A DNA stretch of 64,000 nt from Photorhabdus noenieputensis (lineage in GTDB: Bacteria; Pseudomonadota; Gammaproteobacteria; Enterobacterales; Enterobacteriaceae). Position numbers and translations under genes: made by a program. The stretch spans positions 1 to 64,000 of the forward strand of contig NZ_RCWC01000001.1 of the NCBI RefSeq assembly GCF_018448935.1, read 5' to 3'. Below, piece by piece: positions 39,229-48,436 of this stretch (within the stretch, counting starts at the first letter, position 1; every line of letters starts with the position of its first letter). The notes under the pieces were generated by a model. The model ran no database searches, was not told the origin of the DNA, and worked only from the letters and a program-made list of their open reading frames with translations.

Positions 39229-39456
39229 GTGCTGAAAATATTTATTGCAGCCTTCGTCTTTTTCCTGCTGGCTTTTGCGGGAATGTCGTTAGGCTACATG
39301 ATTAAACGTAAGAGCATACAAGGGAGCTGTGGCGGTTTAAGCAGTATTGGTGTGGAGAAAGTATGTGATTGCCCGGAACCTTGTGATGCTCGTAAAAGGC
39401 GTATGGCTCGTGAGGCTGCGCGGCAGGTTCAATTAGAGAAACATCGGATTATCTGA
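39229..39456 (+). CDS. nqrM: Na+-NQR maturation protein NqrM
   Basis: The start is GTG 39229 with aaggag upstream; 75 residues. One membrane helix (IFIAAFVFFLLAFAGMSLGY) followed by a Cys-containing segment GSCGG and CDCPEPCDARKRRM, giving four cysteines as in the DUF539/NqrM family, which is needed to insert iron into the NqrD/E centre. Last gene of the nqr group; the accessory hotspot starts behind it. Confidence 0.94.
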   Translation: MLKIFIAAFVFFLLAFAGMSLGYMIKRKSIQGSCGGLSSIGVEKVCDCPEPCDARKRRMAREAARQVQLEKHRII

Positions 39457-39579
39457 ATTTAATAAACTTGCGGAATTCTCCTTCCCAAATGCTAATTGAG
39501 AGCAAAGAGAACTTTTAGGAGATTTCGCGGCGTTTGAGATAAAGTAAATAAAAAGCAAAGATGCTGGTTTGATAAACCT

Positions 39580-39616
39580 CCCTTCACATTAAGCGGCTTA
39601 CTGTGAAGGGTTTTTT
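39580..39616 (+). terminator. nqr operon terminator
   Basis: A 9-bp stem cccttcaca/tgtgaaggg followed by tttttt. A clear rho-independent terminator, about 125 bp after nqrM. From 39457 to 40026 there is otherwise only AT-rich DNA with no gene. Confidence 0.85.
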
Positions 39617-39943
39617 CTAATACATATTTCGTTAATATTATCACTGAAGGTTTTAAGATAAAGTGCGCTTATTAGTCTAATCCTCCAAATTCAGGTTATT
39701 TAATTGCACCTTTTGAAAACTATTTAATCGACAGAAGACCCTTTACATTGTGCGAGGTGTTATTTTTAAATAATAAATTAAACTTCCAATTTAAAATAAA
39801 AAATATAAACAGCTTTTAAAATTGCAATATAGGTTAATGATGATTTAATATGTATTATTACATATGATTTTATATTTCTTATCAAATAATTTTCTATCCA
39901 ATATTACCAAGATTAAAATAAATATTTTTATAACTTCATAATT

Positions 39944-39971
39944 TTGACAAGCTTTATAAAAGCGATACACT
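39944..39971 (+). promoter_or_regulatory. Sigma-70-like promoter for the small secreted protein
   Basis: TTGACA (39944-39949), a 16-nt spacer and TACACT (39966-39971), about 55 bp before ATG 40027. Confidence 0.5.
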
Positions 39972-40026
39972 TAAGGTGAAATTTATAAAGTATACAAGTT
40001 ATAAAACTATTAAAGGAGAAAATTTT

Positions 40027-40305
40027 ATGTTTAAGAAATTATTAGCTATTGGGGTATTAGCGACAGGTATTACATTAACTGGAGGAATTGGAGTTGCATC
40101 GGCAAGCGTATATATTCCTTGGGACAATTGTTATAGTTCGGGTATATCCCATAACAATGGCCTATATACTCAATATATTGCTAAAGATAATGGCAATTTC
40201 CCTAATATATATGATTGGGCTGGAGTTAGATGGTATCTTAAAGGTTATAAATATTTAGATTATTGTGGAAAATATATCGCTTTATATGAAGGTAGAGGGT
40301 TATAG
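40027..40305 (+). CDS. Small secreted Cys-containing protein, unknown
   Basis: 92 residues. ATG 40027 has an exceptionally strong AAAGGAG site 8 nt ahead; the in-frame upstream extension is poor. The signal peptide MFKKLLAIGVLATGITLTGG..GVASA is long and resembles Gram-positive ones. The mature part is about 65 residues, rich in Tyr, Gly and Asn, with two Cys (WDNCYSSG and YLDYCGKY) that could form one disulfide. I do not recognise a family. The AT-rich coding sequence, solitary position behind the nqr terminator and style suggest transfer. A secreted bacteriocin-like or host-directed peptide is possible but unproven. Confidence 0.7.
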   Translation: MFKKLLAIGVLATGITLTGGIGVASASVYIPWDNCYSSGISHNNGLYTQYIAKDNGNFPNIYDWAGVRWYLKGYKYLDYCGKYIALYEGRGL

Positions 40306-40460
40306 AATTTTACCTAAAAACCTCAATAATCTGAGCCAAATATTATAAAAATTTGGCTCATTATATTATGTTCGATACTTCTCCCTGTGAGGGAGTTAGT
40401 TTATTGCGAAAAATATATGTCAAAGCTTCCCCAGTTATGAAGAAATTAAATACAATAATA

Positions 40461-40862
40461 TTAATCACATAGCTTAATGTTTTTCACATAGGTATTAGGC
40501 GACCTCCAGGATATTTTTTCACATATTAAATAATTCTCACTTTTTAATTTATAATCCACATAAAAAGATAGGGGGAAACTTAAAAAGAATGAAATAATGG
40601 CTATCACCCCAAAACAGTTAATAAAACTATCGTGATGTTTTGGCCAGCGATTTTTTATATTAAGGAAAATAACAGAAACTATAAAGTATGAAAGGAAAGG
40701 AAAAGCAAAAAATAGCATAAAAACAGGGCCTGAGAATATTATTTTATCTTCCATTTTAACTAAGGAAATTAAATTTTCTCCGCTAGAAAAAAAAGTAAAT
40801 AACGTTAGAATAATAAAAGAAAAAGCTCCTATAATATGCAAAATCTTTTTTTTATTTACCAT
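40461..40862 (-). CDS. Membrane immunity-like protein (DUF1240-like)
   Basis: 133 residues with about four hydrophobic segments (IIGAFSFIILTLFTFF, FSGPVFMLFFAFPFLSYFIV, CFGVIAIISFFLSFPLSFYV) and a C-terminal ENYLICEKISWRSPNTYVKN..LCD with two Cys. This tail pattern reminds me of DUF1240 membrane proteins that sit beside toxin genes. Its start overlaps the end of the upstream toxin-like gene by 11 bp, pointing to a coupled toxin-immunity pair. Role inferred. Confidence 0.65.
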   Translation of the reverse strand: MVNKKKILHIIGAFSFIILTLFTFFSSGENLISLVKMEDKIIFSGPVFMLFFAFPFLSYFIVSVIFLNIKNRWPKHHDSFINCFGVIAIISFFLSFPLSFYVDYKLKSENYLICEKISWRSPNTYVKNIKLCD

Positions 40863-41721
40863 AATTCCCCCAGTTATGAAGAAATTGATTGAAATTAGCT
40901 TCTGGCGTTCTTGGTTTTCTTTCTATTTCTTTTTTGATTAAATTAATCACAGTTTCACTAATTTTAAATTTTTTATCTAATGAATCAAGTATAGATACTG
41001 TTGCAATACCTACTAAAAGCATAATACCAGCCACAACAATTACGCTAGCACCAGTAGCAAATGCAGTTGCTGCAAAAGTCCCAATAACCCAAGAAGCAAA
41101 AGCCGCTACTGCTGCTTTAGCCATATCTACTGAAAGATTGCCTAAGAAATCAGCCAGTGTGTATTCATCCTTAAAGATGTATTCAACCGCTCGATAAGCT
41201 GAGGAAAATAGTATATTGAATTTAACTCCCTTAACTATGCTACTATTTATTCCCTGTTGCCCTATCCCCATAGAGATCATCTTCATGTTAGAAGCACTGT
41301 ATCTTGAAGCATTGATGATTTTTCTAAGCCCCGCATGACCTGAGATTTTAATATATCTTTGCCCATTTTTACCAACATACTCTGTGGCTTTAATTCCTAA
41401 TTTTTTAAATTCTCCTACTACATTTGCAAAGTCAAAAGCATCACGTATATTACCTGCATAGGGTGATATAGGATCGGTAATCGAAAACACTTTCTTTATA
41501 AATGGACTTTTTGGTTTTGGCGAATCAATCTCCTCTAAAACATCTTTCGCTTCCTCTAAGGATAGTAGTGCAATATACGCTGTATTCTCGTTTAACTGTT
41601 TCTCAAGACCAATAGCATCAAAGAACTGATGCTGAGGTTTCAAATGATTAATCCCAGCGTTACCTCTTAGAAAATCGCCCATATAGCTTTCCCAAGAGGG
41701 GCTGTATCTTTTATGTGTCAT
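40852..41721 (-). CDS. Pore-former-like antibacterial toxin (putative)
   Basis: 289 residues from ATG 41721 (MTHKRYSPSWESYMGDFL), which has AAAGGAA upstream; a longer in-frame version from 41868 lacks a ribosome site. No signal peptide. The middle reads GKNGQRYIKISGHAGLRKII and GIGQQGINSSIVKGVKFNI, followed by a long hydrophobic hairpin (VAAFASWVIGTFAATAFATG, ASVIVVAGIMLLVGIATV) and SILDSLDKKFKISETVINLI. Soluble N-terminus plus hydrophobic C-terminal hairpin, with an overlapping small membrane protein downstream, is the layout of pore-forming bacteriocins or type VI cargo (Serratia Ssp6 with membrane immunity Sip6 is a known analogue; homology not claimed). No secretion genes are nearby. Confidence 0.6.
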   Translation of the reverse strand: MTHKRYSPSWESYMGDFLRGNAGINHLKPQHQFFDAIGLEKQLNENTAYIALLSLEEAKDVLEEIDSPKPKSPFIKKVFSITDPISPYAGNIRDAFDFANVVGEFKKLGIKATEYVGKNGQRYIKISGHAGLRKIINASRYSASNMKMISMGIGQQGINSSIVKGVKFNILFSSAYRAVEYIFKDEYTLADFLGNLSVDMAKAAVAAFASWVIGTFAATAFATGASVIVVAGIMLLVGIATVSILDSLDKKFKISETVINLIKKEIERKPRTPEANFNQFLHNWGNYGK

Positions 41722-42177
41722 CGTGAAGTTTCCTTTAATATTCTTAAAATCAAAAATCATCACATCGGTATTTAACGGATGGAGTTTACAATTTGAGTAT
41801 AACATCGTTGTGTAAAAAGAAGCCATGTCGGTTACATAATAGTAAAAAGTTAGATAAGCGCAACACATCAGCCATTATATTCCTGCATCATAGTGACTAA
41901 AATCATCTTTGATAGGATAGTATTATAGACTTAAGCTCTTTAAAGGCTCGGATTTTTATAATGCTTAAAACTGAGTAACAAAACGAAGGCCCCACACCCA
42001 AATCTGATTTAATCTGACAAGATGGGAGTGAATATAAGTGTGGAAATGATTAAAATAAAGATAATTTAATTTCTGTTATCCTAACCATCCTCAATAAACG
42101 AAACTATTAACTAAAACCGGTAAACAAAAGCTTCTATGCTTTAGGAAAGAAACTCGGTATTAAAACTATTTACCTTT

Positions 42178-42315
42178 TTATTTGCTTTTTTTTCGGGGAG
42201 AAACGCCTGTTTTTTTAAGTTTAATCATCATAGTCTTATCTTCATAAATCGGTGAGTAAATAGTCTGATGATATAAAGATACCAGTTTATATTCTTTTAA
42301 GACAATCCCTCTTTT
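42178..42315 (-). pseudogene. Possible C-terminal remnant of an unknown gene
   Basis: 45 open codons on the minus strand read EYKLVSLYHQTIYSPIYEDK then MIKLKKTGVSPRKKSK and a stop. The composition is protein-like but there is no start. It lies in the 1.1-kb gap between the toxin gene and ietA, together with a TnpB relic, so it is probably debris. Not recognised. Confidence 0.3.
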
Positions 42316-42547
42316 TTAGGGTTTAAATCCTGCTAAATTCTTTTCAATTCTCATTTGATGTTTAATAGCTTTCTATTAAATGCGATTTACTATTTGTCTG
42401 AAAAGTGAATTTATTATGTGAATCCAAGGTTTTAATATATTTATATTAGTGCTTTTAAATTTTTAGGTCGGTTAAATAAAGGCATTAAACGTGCCAGAAA
42501 ATAAAATTGCTTTCAGTCACGTTGTCTCTTTTTAAAATCTTGTATTA

Positions 42548-42715
42548 ATGGAGCGCCTCTGGCAATGCCCGGTTTGTCATGTCGAACATGACCGCGGTAT
42601 CAATGCGGCGATCAACATCCAGAGCAAGGGTACAACAGTATTACAGGCGGCGGGGCTCGTCGTTTCTGCCCTCGGAGGCCAGCGTAAATCCGTCATAAAG
42701 ACGGTTACGGCCTGA
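42548..42715 (+). pseudogene. TnpB (IS200/IS605 family) C-terminal relic
   Basis: 55 codons encoding WQCPVCHVEHDRGINAAINI and a tail that ends KTVTA. This is the end of the TnpB zinc ribbon plus the last RuvC motif (D-R-x-x-N-A-A-x-N). The first half of the zinc finger and the rest of the roughly 400-residue nuclease are missing; sequence before 42541 is unrelated AT-rich DNA. Confidence 0.8.
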
Positions 42716-42760
42716 GAAGTGGGAAGCCTCGCCGTTTTTTACGGCAGGGAGCAGTCACCA
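42716..42760 (+). mobile_element. Preserved right end of an IS605-type element (omega-RNA scaffold region)
   Basis: The 45 bp after the TnpB stop carry gaagtgggaagcctc, a GCCG-tttttta-CGGC hairpin (42731-42745) and gcagtcac, the typical right end of these elements. In related elements this stretch also encodes the 3' scaffold of the guide RNA, with the guide lying just outside the element. Confidence 0.55.
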
Positions 42761-42952
42761 TTTAGTTTTTTCCTATTTTCGCTGCTAAGACAACTAGAAA
42801 TTGGGTTTTGAAAATACTTTTTATATACCCTTACTCAGTCTTCAAAGACTAAAAACACAAGCATTATTACGTTTACTCTGTATCGGCTTACTTGCTAAAC
42901 TCTTAAAAGTATGCAGGTGAATTTTAGACAAGTAAAAGATAGGAATACCAAC

Positions 42953-43996
42953 GTGGCAAGCGCAGAGCAACTCAAGGCACTTATCAAATCGTACATCAGT
43001 CGCGATGATAGCCATTTTTATTCAGTTGCTATGCAAGTTGCTGCGCACGAAGCCAAACAAGGACACGGTAGATTGGCAGAGGATCTGCTAAATTTACTGG
43101 ACAAAGCGAAAGCAAAACTCGCTAATGATAAGACAGGTAAATTAGTTCCATTAGCAAGTGCCGCTAAAAATCGTACTGATCTTGGTAACTTACTTAGTAT
43201 AAGCCACCCTGCTTATCGTCTATCTGACGTAGTACTGGATGAATCTGCCAATATGCAGCTTCAACGATTGATAAAAGAACAACGGATGATGTCTCGCATT
43301 AAAGAGCATGGCTTGTCACCCAGGCGAAAAGTATTGCTTATTGGCCCACCGGGAACAGGAAAAACTATGACGGCATCGGCTCTCGCTGGTGAGTTAGGTA
43401 TTCCCTTGTTCCAAGTTCGTTTTGATTCCTTAATTACAAAATTCATGGGAGAAACAGCGTCTAAACTTCGACAAGTGTTTGATGCAATCGCTGATATTCG
43501 CGGCGTTTATTTCTTTGATGAATTTGATGTTATTGGTTCCCAACGTAGTCTTGCTAACGATGTTGGTGAAATTCGTCGAGTATTGAACAGTTTTCTTCAA
43601 ATGATTGAGCAAGACACCTCAAATAGTATAATCATTGCTGCAACAAATCATCCTGAAATATTGGATTATGCACTGTTCAGGCGTTTTGATGATGTCATCG
43701 AATATCATTTACCTACTTTAGAACAAGCCTTGAACTTGATTAAGTTTCGTTTAGGCTCTTTTATACCTAAGCCTTTCCGTAAAAAAAATGGATTAGAAAA
43801 GCATGTATTAGGTTTAAGTTATGCTGAAATTTGCAGAGCGGTAGATGAATCGATAAAAGATGCAATTATGAGCGACCGCATTCAAGTTGATCCCACGCTT
43901 CTAAAACAGGCTTTAGAAGAACGTCGTTTAATCAGTAGTAAACTATCAATTAACGAAAAAAATAAATTAAACCATGACGGAAATAACGCACGATAA
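42953..43996 (+). CDS. ietA: AAA-ATPase of an IetAS-type system
   Basis: 347 residues from GTG 42953 (MASAEQLKALIKSYISRD..); an ATG at 42911 adds 14 unlikely residues. The N-terminal helical domain has YSVAMQVAAHEAKQGHGRLA, then an AAA domain: Walker A GPPGTGKT (Lys137), Walker B YFFDEFD (Asp189-Glu190), sensor 1 IIIAATNHPE, arginine finger region YALFRRFDDV. It overlaps the subtilase gene by 23 bp. IetA (ATPase) and IetS (subtilisin-like protease) were described as a plasmid-stability toxin-antitoxin pair on Agrobacterium Ti plasmids, and ietAS was later listed among anti-phage systems. By that model IetA restrains or feeds the protease. Confidence 0.85.
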   Translation: MASAEQLKALIKSYISRDDSHFYSVAMQVAAHEAKQGHGRLAEDLLNLLDKAKAKLANDKTGKLVPLASAAKNRTDLGNLLSISHPAYRLSDVVLDESANMQLQRLIKEQRMMSRIKEHGLSPRRKVLLIGPPGTGKTMTASALAGELGIPLFQVRFDSLITKFMGETASKLRQVFDAIADIRGVYFFDEFDVIGSQRSLANDVGEIRRVLNSFLQMIEQDTSNSIIIAATNHPEILDYALFRRFDDVIEYHLPTLEQALNLIKFRLGSFIPKPFRKKNGLEKHVLGLSYAEICRAVDESIKDAIMSDRIQVDPTLLKQALEERRLISSKLSINEKNKLNHDGNNAR

Positions 43997-46496
43997 AAGG
44001 CTACATCTAACTCTTCTAAAAACGTCTACTTCCCAACTATATACAGCTCACTCCTCTGGCAGAGATTCATCGCAAGATCTTCCAGAGCGGGAGCGTAGAG
44101 AGCACGGTCAAGCTCTAAATGCACAATTACAGCGGTTAAAAGCCATTGCAGCCAAATCGCGAGATCAGCAAGCCCGGTTAGACCTCAGAAGTGGTATTGG
44201 TTTACAGGTTGAGTTTGTTGGTCAGCCCGATGTAGCCCTTGCGTTTGAAAGTCTTAGCAGCGAAAAAGGAAAGAACAAAGACAGGCATATTGAAGTACTT
44301 AGCATTCACGAAGAAGAAGCAATTATCTCTGCCAACGTATTTATTCCTGACGGTAAAATTGAGCACTTCGAAAATTATGTTCAGGATTATTTGAAAAAAA
44401 AGCTCCGAGCCGATGGTCAAGCTGCCGATCACAAAGCATTAATAAACACTATTTCTTCGATACGGCTTGCCGGAATAAGGTCATTATGGACCGATGATCT
44501 TGATCTTCTTCCTACTGATTTAGATGAAGTGTTTTGGTGGGAGGTTTGGCTCCCAGTCAGAGGCAACAGAGATGCCGTTGTTGCAGATTTTCGTAAGTTA
44601 AGCCATTTCTCTGAATGTCATGTTAGTGAACATCAGGTTTATTTTCCTGAACGAACTATTACATGGATGTTTTGCTCTCAAAGACAATTTTCCCGTGCAG
44701 AATTGATTCTAAACTGCGTAGCAGAATTAAGACGAGCAAAAGACACCGCAGAATTCTTTGTCGGTTCTTCAATCACGGAGCAACGGCTTTGGTCTGATGA
44801 TGCGCTTGAACGCTTACAAGCTCCAGCGGAAGACGATAATGTACCCTATGTTTGTTTACTCGATTCAGGAATAAACCGCGGGCATCCAATGCTTGCTCCT
44901 GTATTACATCAGCAAGATGTGCATACGGTTAATGACGCTTGGGGTATACATGATACGGCTAATCACGGTACTGGGTTAGCCGGTATTGCTGTTTATGGCG
45001 ACCTGTTTGAGACATTAACGTCCGATACCATAATTGATATTCGTCATCGTCTTGAGTCAGTAAAACTCACGCCAAGTCAGGGCGCTAACGCAGGAGATGC
45101 GAAACAGCATGCTTACTTGTTTAGCGCTGCTGTAACCCGTCCCGAAATTTTATTTGGTCAACGAAGACGCGTTTTCAGTTCTGCCGTTACTGCTACTGAC
45201 TATCGTGATTTTGGTCGTCCTTCTGCTTGGTCATCTATAGTCGACTCCCTTGCTGCTGATGTGATGTCAGGTAACACATTCCCTCGTCTTTTTGTACTTT
45301 CGGCTGGAAACATATGTGATAGAGAGCACTGGGCAACATATCCTGACAGCCTTTCATTAAACCAAATCCATGACCCGGGGCAAGCTTGGAATGCAATTAC
45401 CGTAGGTGCATTTACTAATAAAATAGACATCAGCGAAGATGATGTTGATGACTTTTCTCCTGTCGCCGACCAAGGGGCATTAAGCCCTTTTACAACGACA
45501 TCTATTCAATGGGACAAGGTTTGGCCGTACAAACCAGACGTCGTATTCGAAGGTGGAAATGCGGCATCAAACACAGAAATTGTCGATAACTTTGCAAGCT
45601 TAGAGTTACTGACTACAAACGCCTCTCCACAATATCGCCTTTTCTGGACAACAAACGCGACCAGCGCGGCTTCTGCCCTTTGCGCTCGTATGGCAGCGCA
45701 ATTGATGGCTCAATATCCTTCTTTACGCCCGGAAACAATTCGTGCGCTGATTACTCATTCTGCACAATGGACATCAGCGATGTTGGAGATGTACCCAGTA
45801 CGCACAAAAAAAAGTTATACATCGCTTGTCCGTCACTGTGGTTGGGGTGCACCCAATATTGAAAGAGCACTATGGAGCGTAAAAAACAGCTTAACGCTTA
45901 TTGCAGAGGACAGACTGCAACCCTATCGAAAAACTAATCAGGGAATTAAAACACGCGATCTAAACTTACATGCCTTGCCTTGGCCGCAAGAACAACTACA
46001 GGCGTTGCAAAATACAGAGGTTGAAATGCGTGTAACGCTCTCTTACTTCATTGAACCAAATCCATCAGAACGTGGGGCAGCCTCGAAGTATCATTATCCA
46101 TCACATCGCCTTCGGTTTGCCGTGAAACGACAAACAGAGTCATTGGACGAATTTACCATCAGAATCAATGCGGCTGCCGATTCGGATGATAATGACAATG
46201 GGGTCACAGGCAACGATGATAATTGGCTATTGGGAGCAACACAGAGACACAAAGGCTCATTACATCAAGATATTTGGCGAGGAACCGCAGCAGAACTGGC
46301 AAACTGCGGGTATTTGGCGGTCTATCCTGCACAGGGGTGGTGGAGAACGCGAAGAGCGCTTGGGCGTTATGATTCCGTGGCAAATTATAGCCTTATCATT
46401 TCTATCCATGCGCCGCAAACAGATGTAGATCTGTATGCAGCTATACAAAATATGGTCGAGAATCAAATACAGAACCCTATTGAGATATCAACTTAG
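43974..46496 (+). CDS. ietS: Subtilisin-like serine protease of an IetAS-type system
   Basis: 840 residues, cytoplasmic (no signal peptide). S8 family catalytic triad: Asp297 in VCLLDSGINRGHP, His331 in ANHGTGLAGI, Ser564 in TNATSAASAL; oxyanion Asn446 in LSAGNI. A 290-residue N-terminal region and a 200-residue C-terminal region flank the protease. All catalytic residues are present, so it should be active. Translationally coupled to ietA. In the Ti-plasmid pair the protease is the toxic partner. Confidence 0.87.
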   Translation: MTEITHDKRLHLTLLKTSTSQLYTAHSSGRDSSQDLPERERREHGQALNAQLQRLKAIAAKSRDQQARLDLRSGIGLQVEFVGQPDVALAFESLSSEKGKNKDRHIEVLSIHEEEAIISANVFIPDGKIEHFENYVQDYLKKKLRADGQAADHKALINTISSIRLAGIRSLWTDDLDLLPTDLDEVFWWEVWLPVRGNRDAVVADFRKLSHFSECHVSEHQVYFPERTITWMFCSQRQFSRAELILNCVAELRRAKDTAEFFVGSSITEQRLWSDDALERLQAPAEDDNVPYVCLLDSGINRGHPMLAPVLHQQDVHTVNDAWGIHDTANHGTGLAGIAVYGDLFETLTSDTIIDIRHRLESVKLTPSQGANAGDAKQHAYLFSAAVTRPEILFGQRRRVFSSAVTATDYRDFGRPSAWSSIVDSLAADVMSGNTFPRLFVLSAGNICDREHWATYPDSLSLNQIHDPGQAWNAITVGAFTNKIDISEDDVDDFSPVADQGALSPFTTTSIQWDKVWPYKPDVVFEGGNAASNTEIVDNFASLELLTTNASPQYRLFWTTNATSAASALCARMAAQLMAQYPSLRPETIRALITHSAQWTSAMLEMYPVRTKKSYTSLVRHCGWGAPNIERALWSVKNSLTLIAEDRLQPYRKTNQGIKTRDLNLHALPWPQEQLQALQNTEVEMRVTLSYFIEPNPSERGAASKYHYPSHRLRFAVKRQTESLDEFTIRINAAADSDDNDNGVTGNDDNWLLGATQRHKGSLHQDIWRGTAAELANCGYLAVYPAQGWWRTRRALGRYDSVANYSLIISIHAPQTDVDLYAAIQNMVENQIQNPIEIST

Positions 46497-46513
46497 TTTA
46501 TTGATTTTTTATA

Positions 46514-46636
46514 TATACCCTATGGATTTCAAGATGGATCGCGACGGCAAGGGAGCGAATCCCCGAGAGCATAGAGAACTATGTGACCGGGGTGAGTGCA
46601 GCCAACAAAGAAGCAACTTGAAAGATGACGGGTATA
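46514..46636. repeat. ERIC-type repeat copy 4
   Basis: About 123 bp, TATACCC to GGGTATA, directly after ietS (17 bp). It marks the left border of the Nit1C cluster and is inverted relative to copy 5 at the right border. The rest of the 299-bp gap holds no gene. Confidence 0.87.
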
Positions 46637-46795
46637 AGTATTATCAGTTTAAAATTCACTATTAAAATTGGTTGAATAGGAGGCATTTTACGACGACTAC
46701 AGACCACATGATGGTTTGAAAAGTAAAATGCCTTATTATGCTCTTATTAAAAAAATAAGAATTTAAAAATATTCTGTCAGGTGAAGTTAGAAGTT

Positions 46796-48133
46796 TCACA
46801 TTTGAGATATTCTTTTATCTTTGATTTTAGATTTAGCACCTTTAATCAGAGTAGGTAGCATATGTATATTTTGCTGACTTATTTGTTGCTCAATATGTTG
46901 CACTACATAGGCGGCATCTTGATCGATCCCCAGAAAACGCCCAGAACCCCATGTATATAACCACGGCAAACCAATAAATGTGACATCCGGATCGATAGTA
47001 ATACCACGGTCATGTTTTGGATAACCATTGGTTTGAAAAATATCTAAATCAATCCATGAATAATCTGGTCTAAAACCAATACACCAAATTATTGAAGTGA
47101 TATTTTCTTTTGCTAAATCAATGTGTGTGATTTCCTGCTCAGGCTGCCAAACAGGTTGATACACCGATGCAGGTTCGTTGGTTGCAATATTGTTTTTCTC
47201 TAAGTACTCATCAATCGAGGCATTAATGCGATTATAAGTAACATCGGCAAGGTCCAGATTTTCCGATAAATTTGGTTTAAACCAGAATTGACCCTCTTTA
47301 AAGTCATCAAAATGTCCGAACAGTTGCATACCTTCTAAGGCAAATTTACGCAGGTCAATATCACGCCCACCGTCACGCCCTGTGACATAGTGGTTGGTAC
47401 TGTTACGTACTTCTTCACTATAACGATGATGTTTGACAGTCGTTTCGTAATAACCCATATCAAACAGCCATTTCACTACATCTTTGCCGCGATAAAAGCG
47501 AGCACAACGTGGGGCATTGCCTGTCGATAAATAGACTTTTTTGCCTGCCAGATGTAGATCTTCGGCAATCTGTGCACCGGATTGCCCTGACCCGACCACC
47601 AGCACCGCACCTTTAGGGAGTTGATCTACATTTAAATATTCTTCCGAATGCATTACTTTCACATGCTTAGGCAAGGTATCGCTTAGTTTTGGATAAATCG
47701 GGGTGTGATATCCACCCGCTGCGACAACAAGCTGTTTGGCTGTGGTTGTACCGTGATTGGTCTCAATGACAAACTCATGTGCCGCAACTTTTTTCACATG
47801 TTTTACCTGAATATTTAAAATGGCGGGAGGATTAATCTTTTCAATAAATTCGTCAAGATAGGCCACAATTTCAGGCTTTGTCATAAAGCCGTCAGGATCT
47901 TTCCCCTGATAAGGATGTTCAGGCAATAGACACTGCCAGTTCGGTGTCACCAAGGTAAAATTATCCCAACGTTTATGTCGCCAGCTATGGGTCAACTCGG
48001 ATTCTTTTTCCAATATCACATGGTCAATGCCCGCTTTTTGCAAATAGTGACTGATACATAAACCAGCCTGACCGCCACCAATAATCACCACATCATAATT
48101 TGGTTGTAACATTTGATTTTGGATACTTAACAT
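46796..48133 (-). CDS. nitH: Nit1C flavin-dependent oxidoreductase (MSMEG_0569 family)
   Basis: 445 residues, an FMO-like two-dinucleotide-fold flavoprotein: FAD motif GGGQAGLCISHYL at the N-terminus, NAD(P)H motif VVGSGQSGAQIAEDL at about 180, and a C-terminal WCIGFRPDYSWI and GSGRFLGIDQDAAYV. Last gene of the operon, 12 bp after nitG. Presumably oxygenates an intermediate or product made by the other enzymes; the substrate is unknown. Confidence 0.88.
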   Translation of the reverse strand: MLSIQNQMLQPNYDVVIIGGGQAGLCISHYLQKAGIDHVILEKESELTHSWRHKRWDNFTLVTPNWQCLLPEHPYQGKDPDGFMTKPEIVAYLDEFIEKINPPAILNIQVKHVKKVAAHEFVIETNHGTTTAKQLVVAAGGYHTPIYPKLSDTLPKHVKVMHSEEYLNVDQLPKGAVLVVGSGQSGAQIAEDLHLAGKKVYLSTGNAPRCARFYRGKDVVKWLFDMGYYETTVKHHRYSEEVRNSTNHYVTGRDGGRDIDLRKFALEGMQLFGHFDDFKEGQFWFKPNLSENLDLADVTYNRINASIDEYLEKNNIATNEPASVYQPVWQPEQEITHIDLAKENITSIIWCIGFRPDYSWIDLDIFQTNGYPKHDRGITIDPDVTFIGLPWLYTWGSGRFLGIDQDAAYVVQHIEQQISQQNIHMLPTLIKGAKSKIKDKRISQM

Positions 48134-48145
48134 GGAATATCCCTC

Positions 48146-48436
48146 TCATTGATTCTTCATTTCAATAACTTCAATTTGATCTTCCGGATTTAACCCGAAG
48201 AATTTGGCCTGGCGTTTGATTATCGCCAGATTGTCCACGGCCGAACTACAGAAAAAGCCATAACGTGCCCGTACCCTTTCCGATGCGGCATGTAGACCAT
48301 TTTCAACCTGATGCAAGAACTGCATACTTGGGTAACGCTGGCCAATGGACAGATATTCATAAATCACTGTTGAGGGGGAGTAATATTGAATCAGCTCCCC
48401 ATTAGGCCATTTCACAGTAAAATTCACGCTCGGCAT
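48146..48436 (-). CDS. nitG: Nit1C small protein (MSMEG_0570 family)
   Basis: 96 residues, MPSVNFTVKWPNGELIQYYS.. with LSIGQRYPSMQFLHQVE. A family found only in these clusters as far as I know, role unknown. Its start overlaps the nitF end by 13 bp. Confidence 0.85.
   Translation of the reverse strand: MPSVNFTVKWPNGELIQYYSPSTVIYEYLSIGQRYPSMQFLHQVENGLHAASERVRARYGFFCSSAVDNLAIIKRQAKFFGLNPEDQIEVIEMKNQ

Noticed and set aside
41722-41868. N-terminal extension of the pore-former-like toxin
   Set aside because: No ribosome site and odd composition; ATG 41721 has AAAGGAA and a natural N-terminus.
42953-46496. ietAS as part of a restriction or BREX-type locus
   Set aside because: No methylase, nuclease or other defence gene lies beside the pair; only the TnpB relic.
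46435-46665. Short plus-strand ORF after ietS
   Set aside because: It runs through the end of ietS in another frame and ERIC copy 4.
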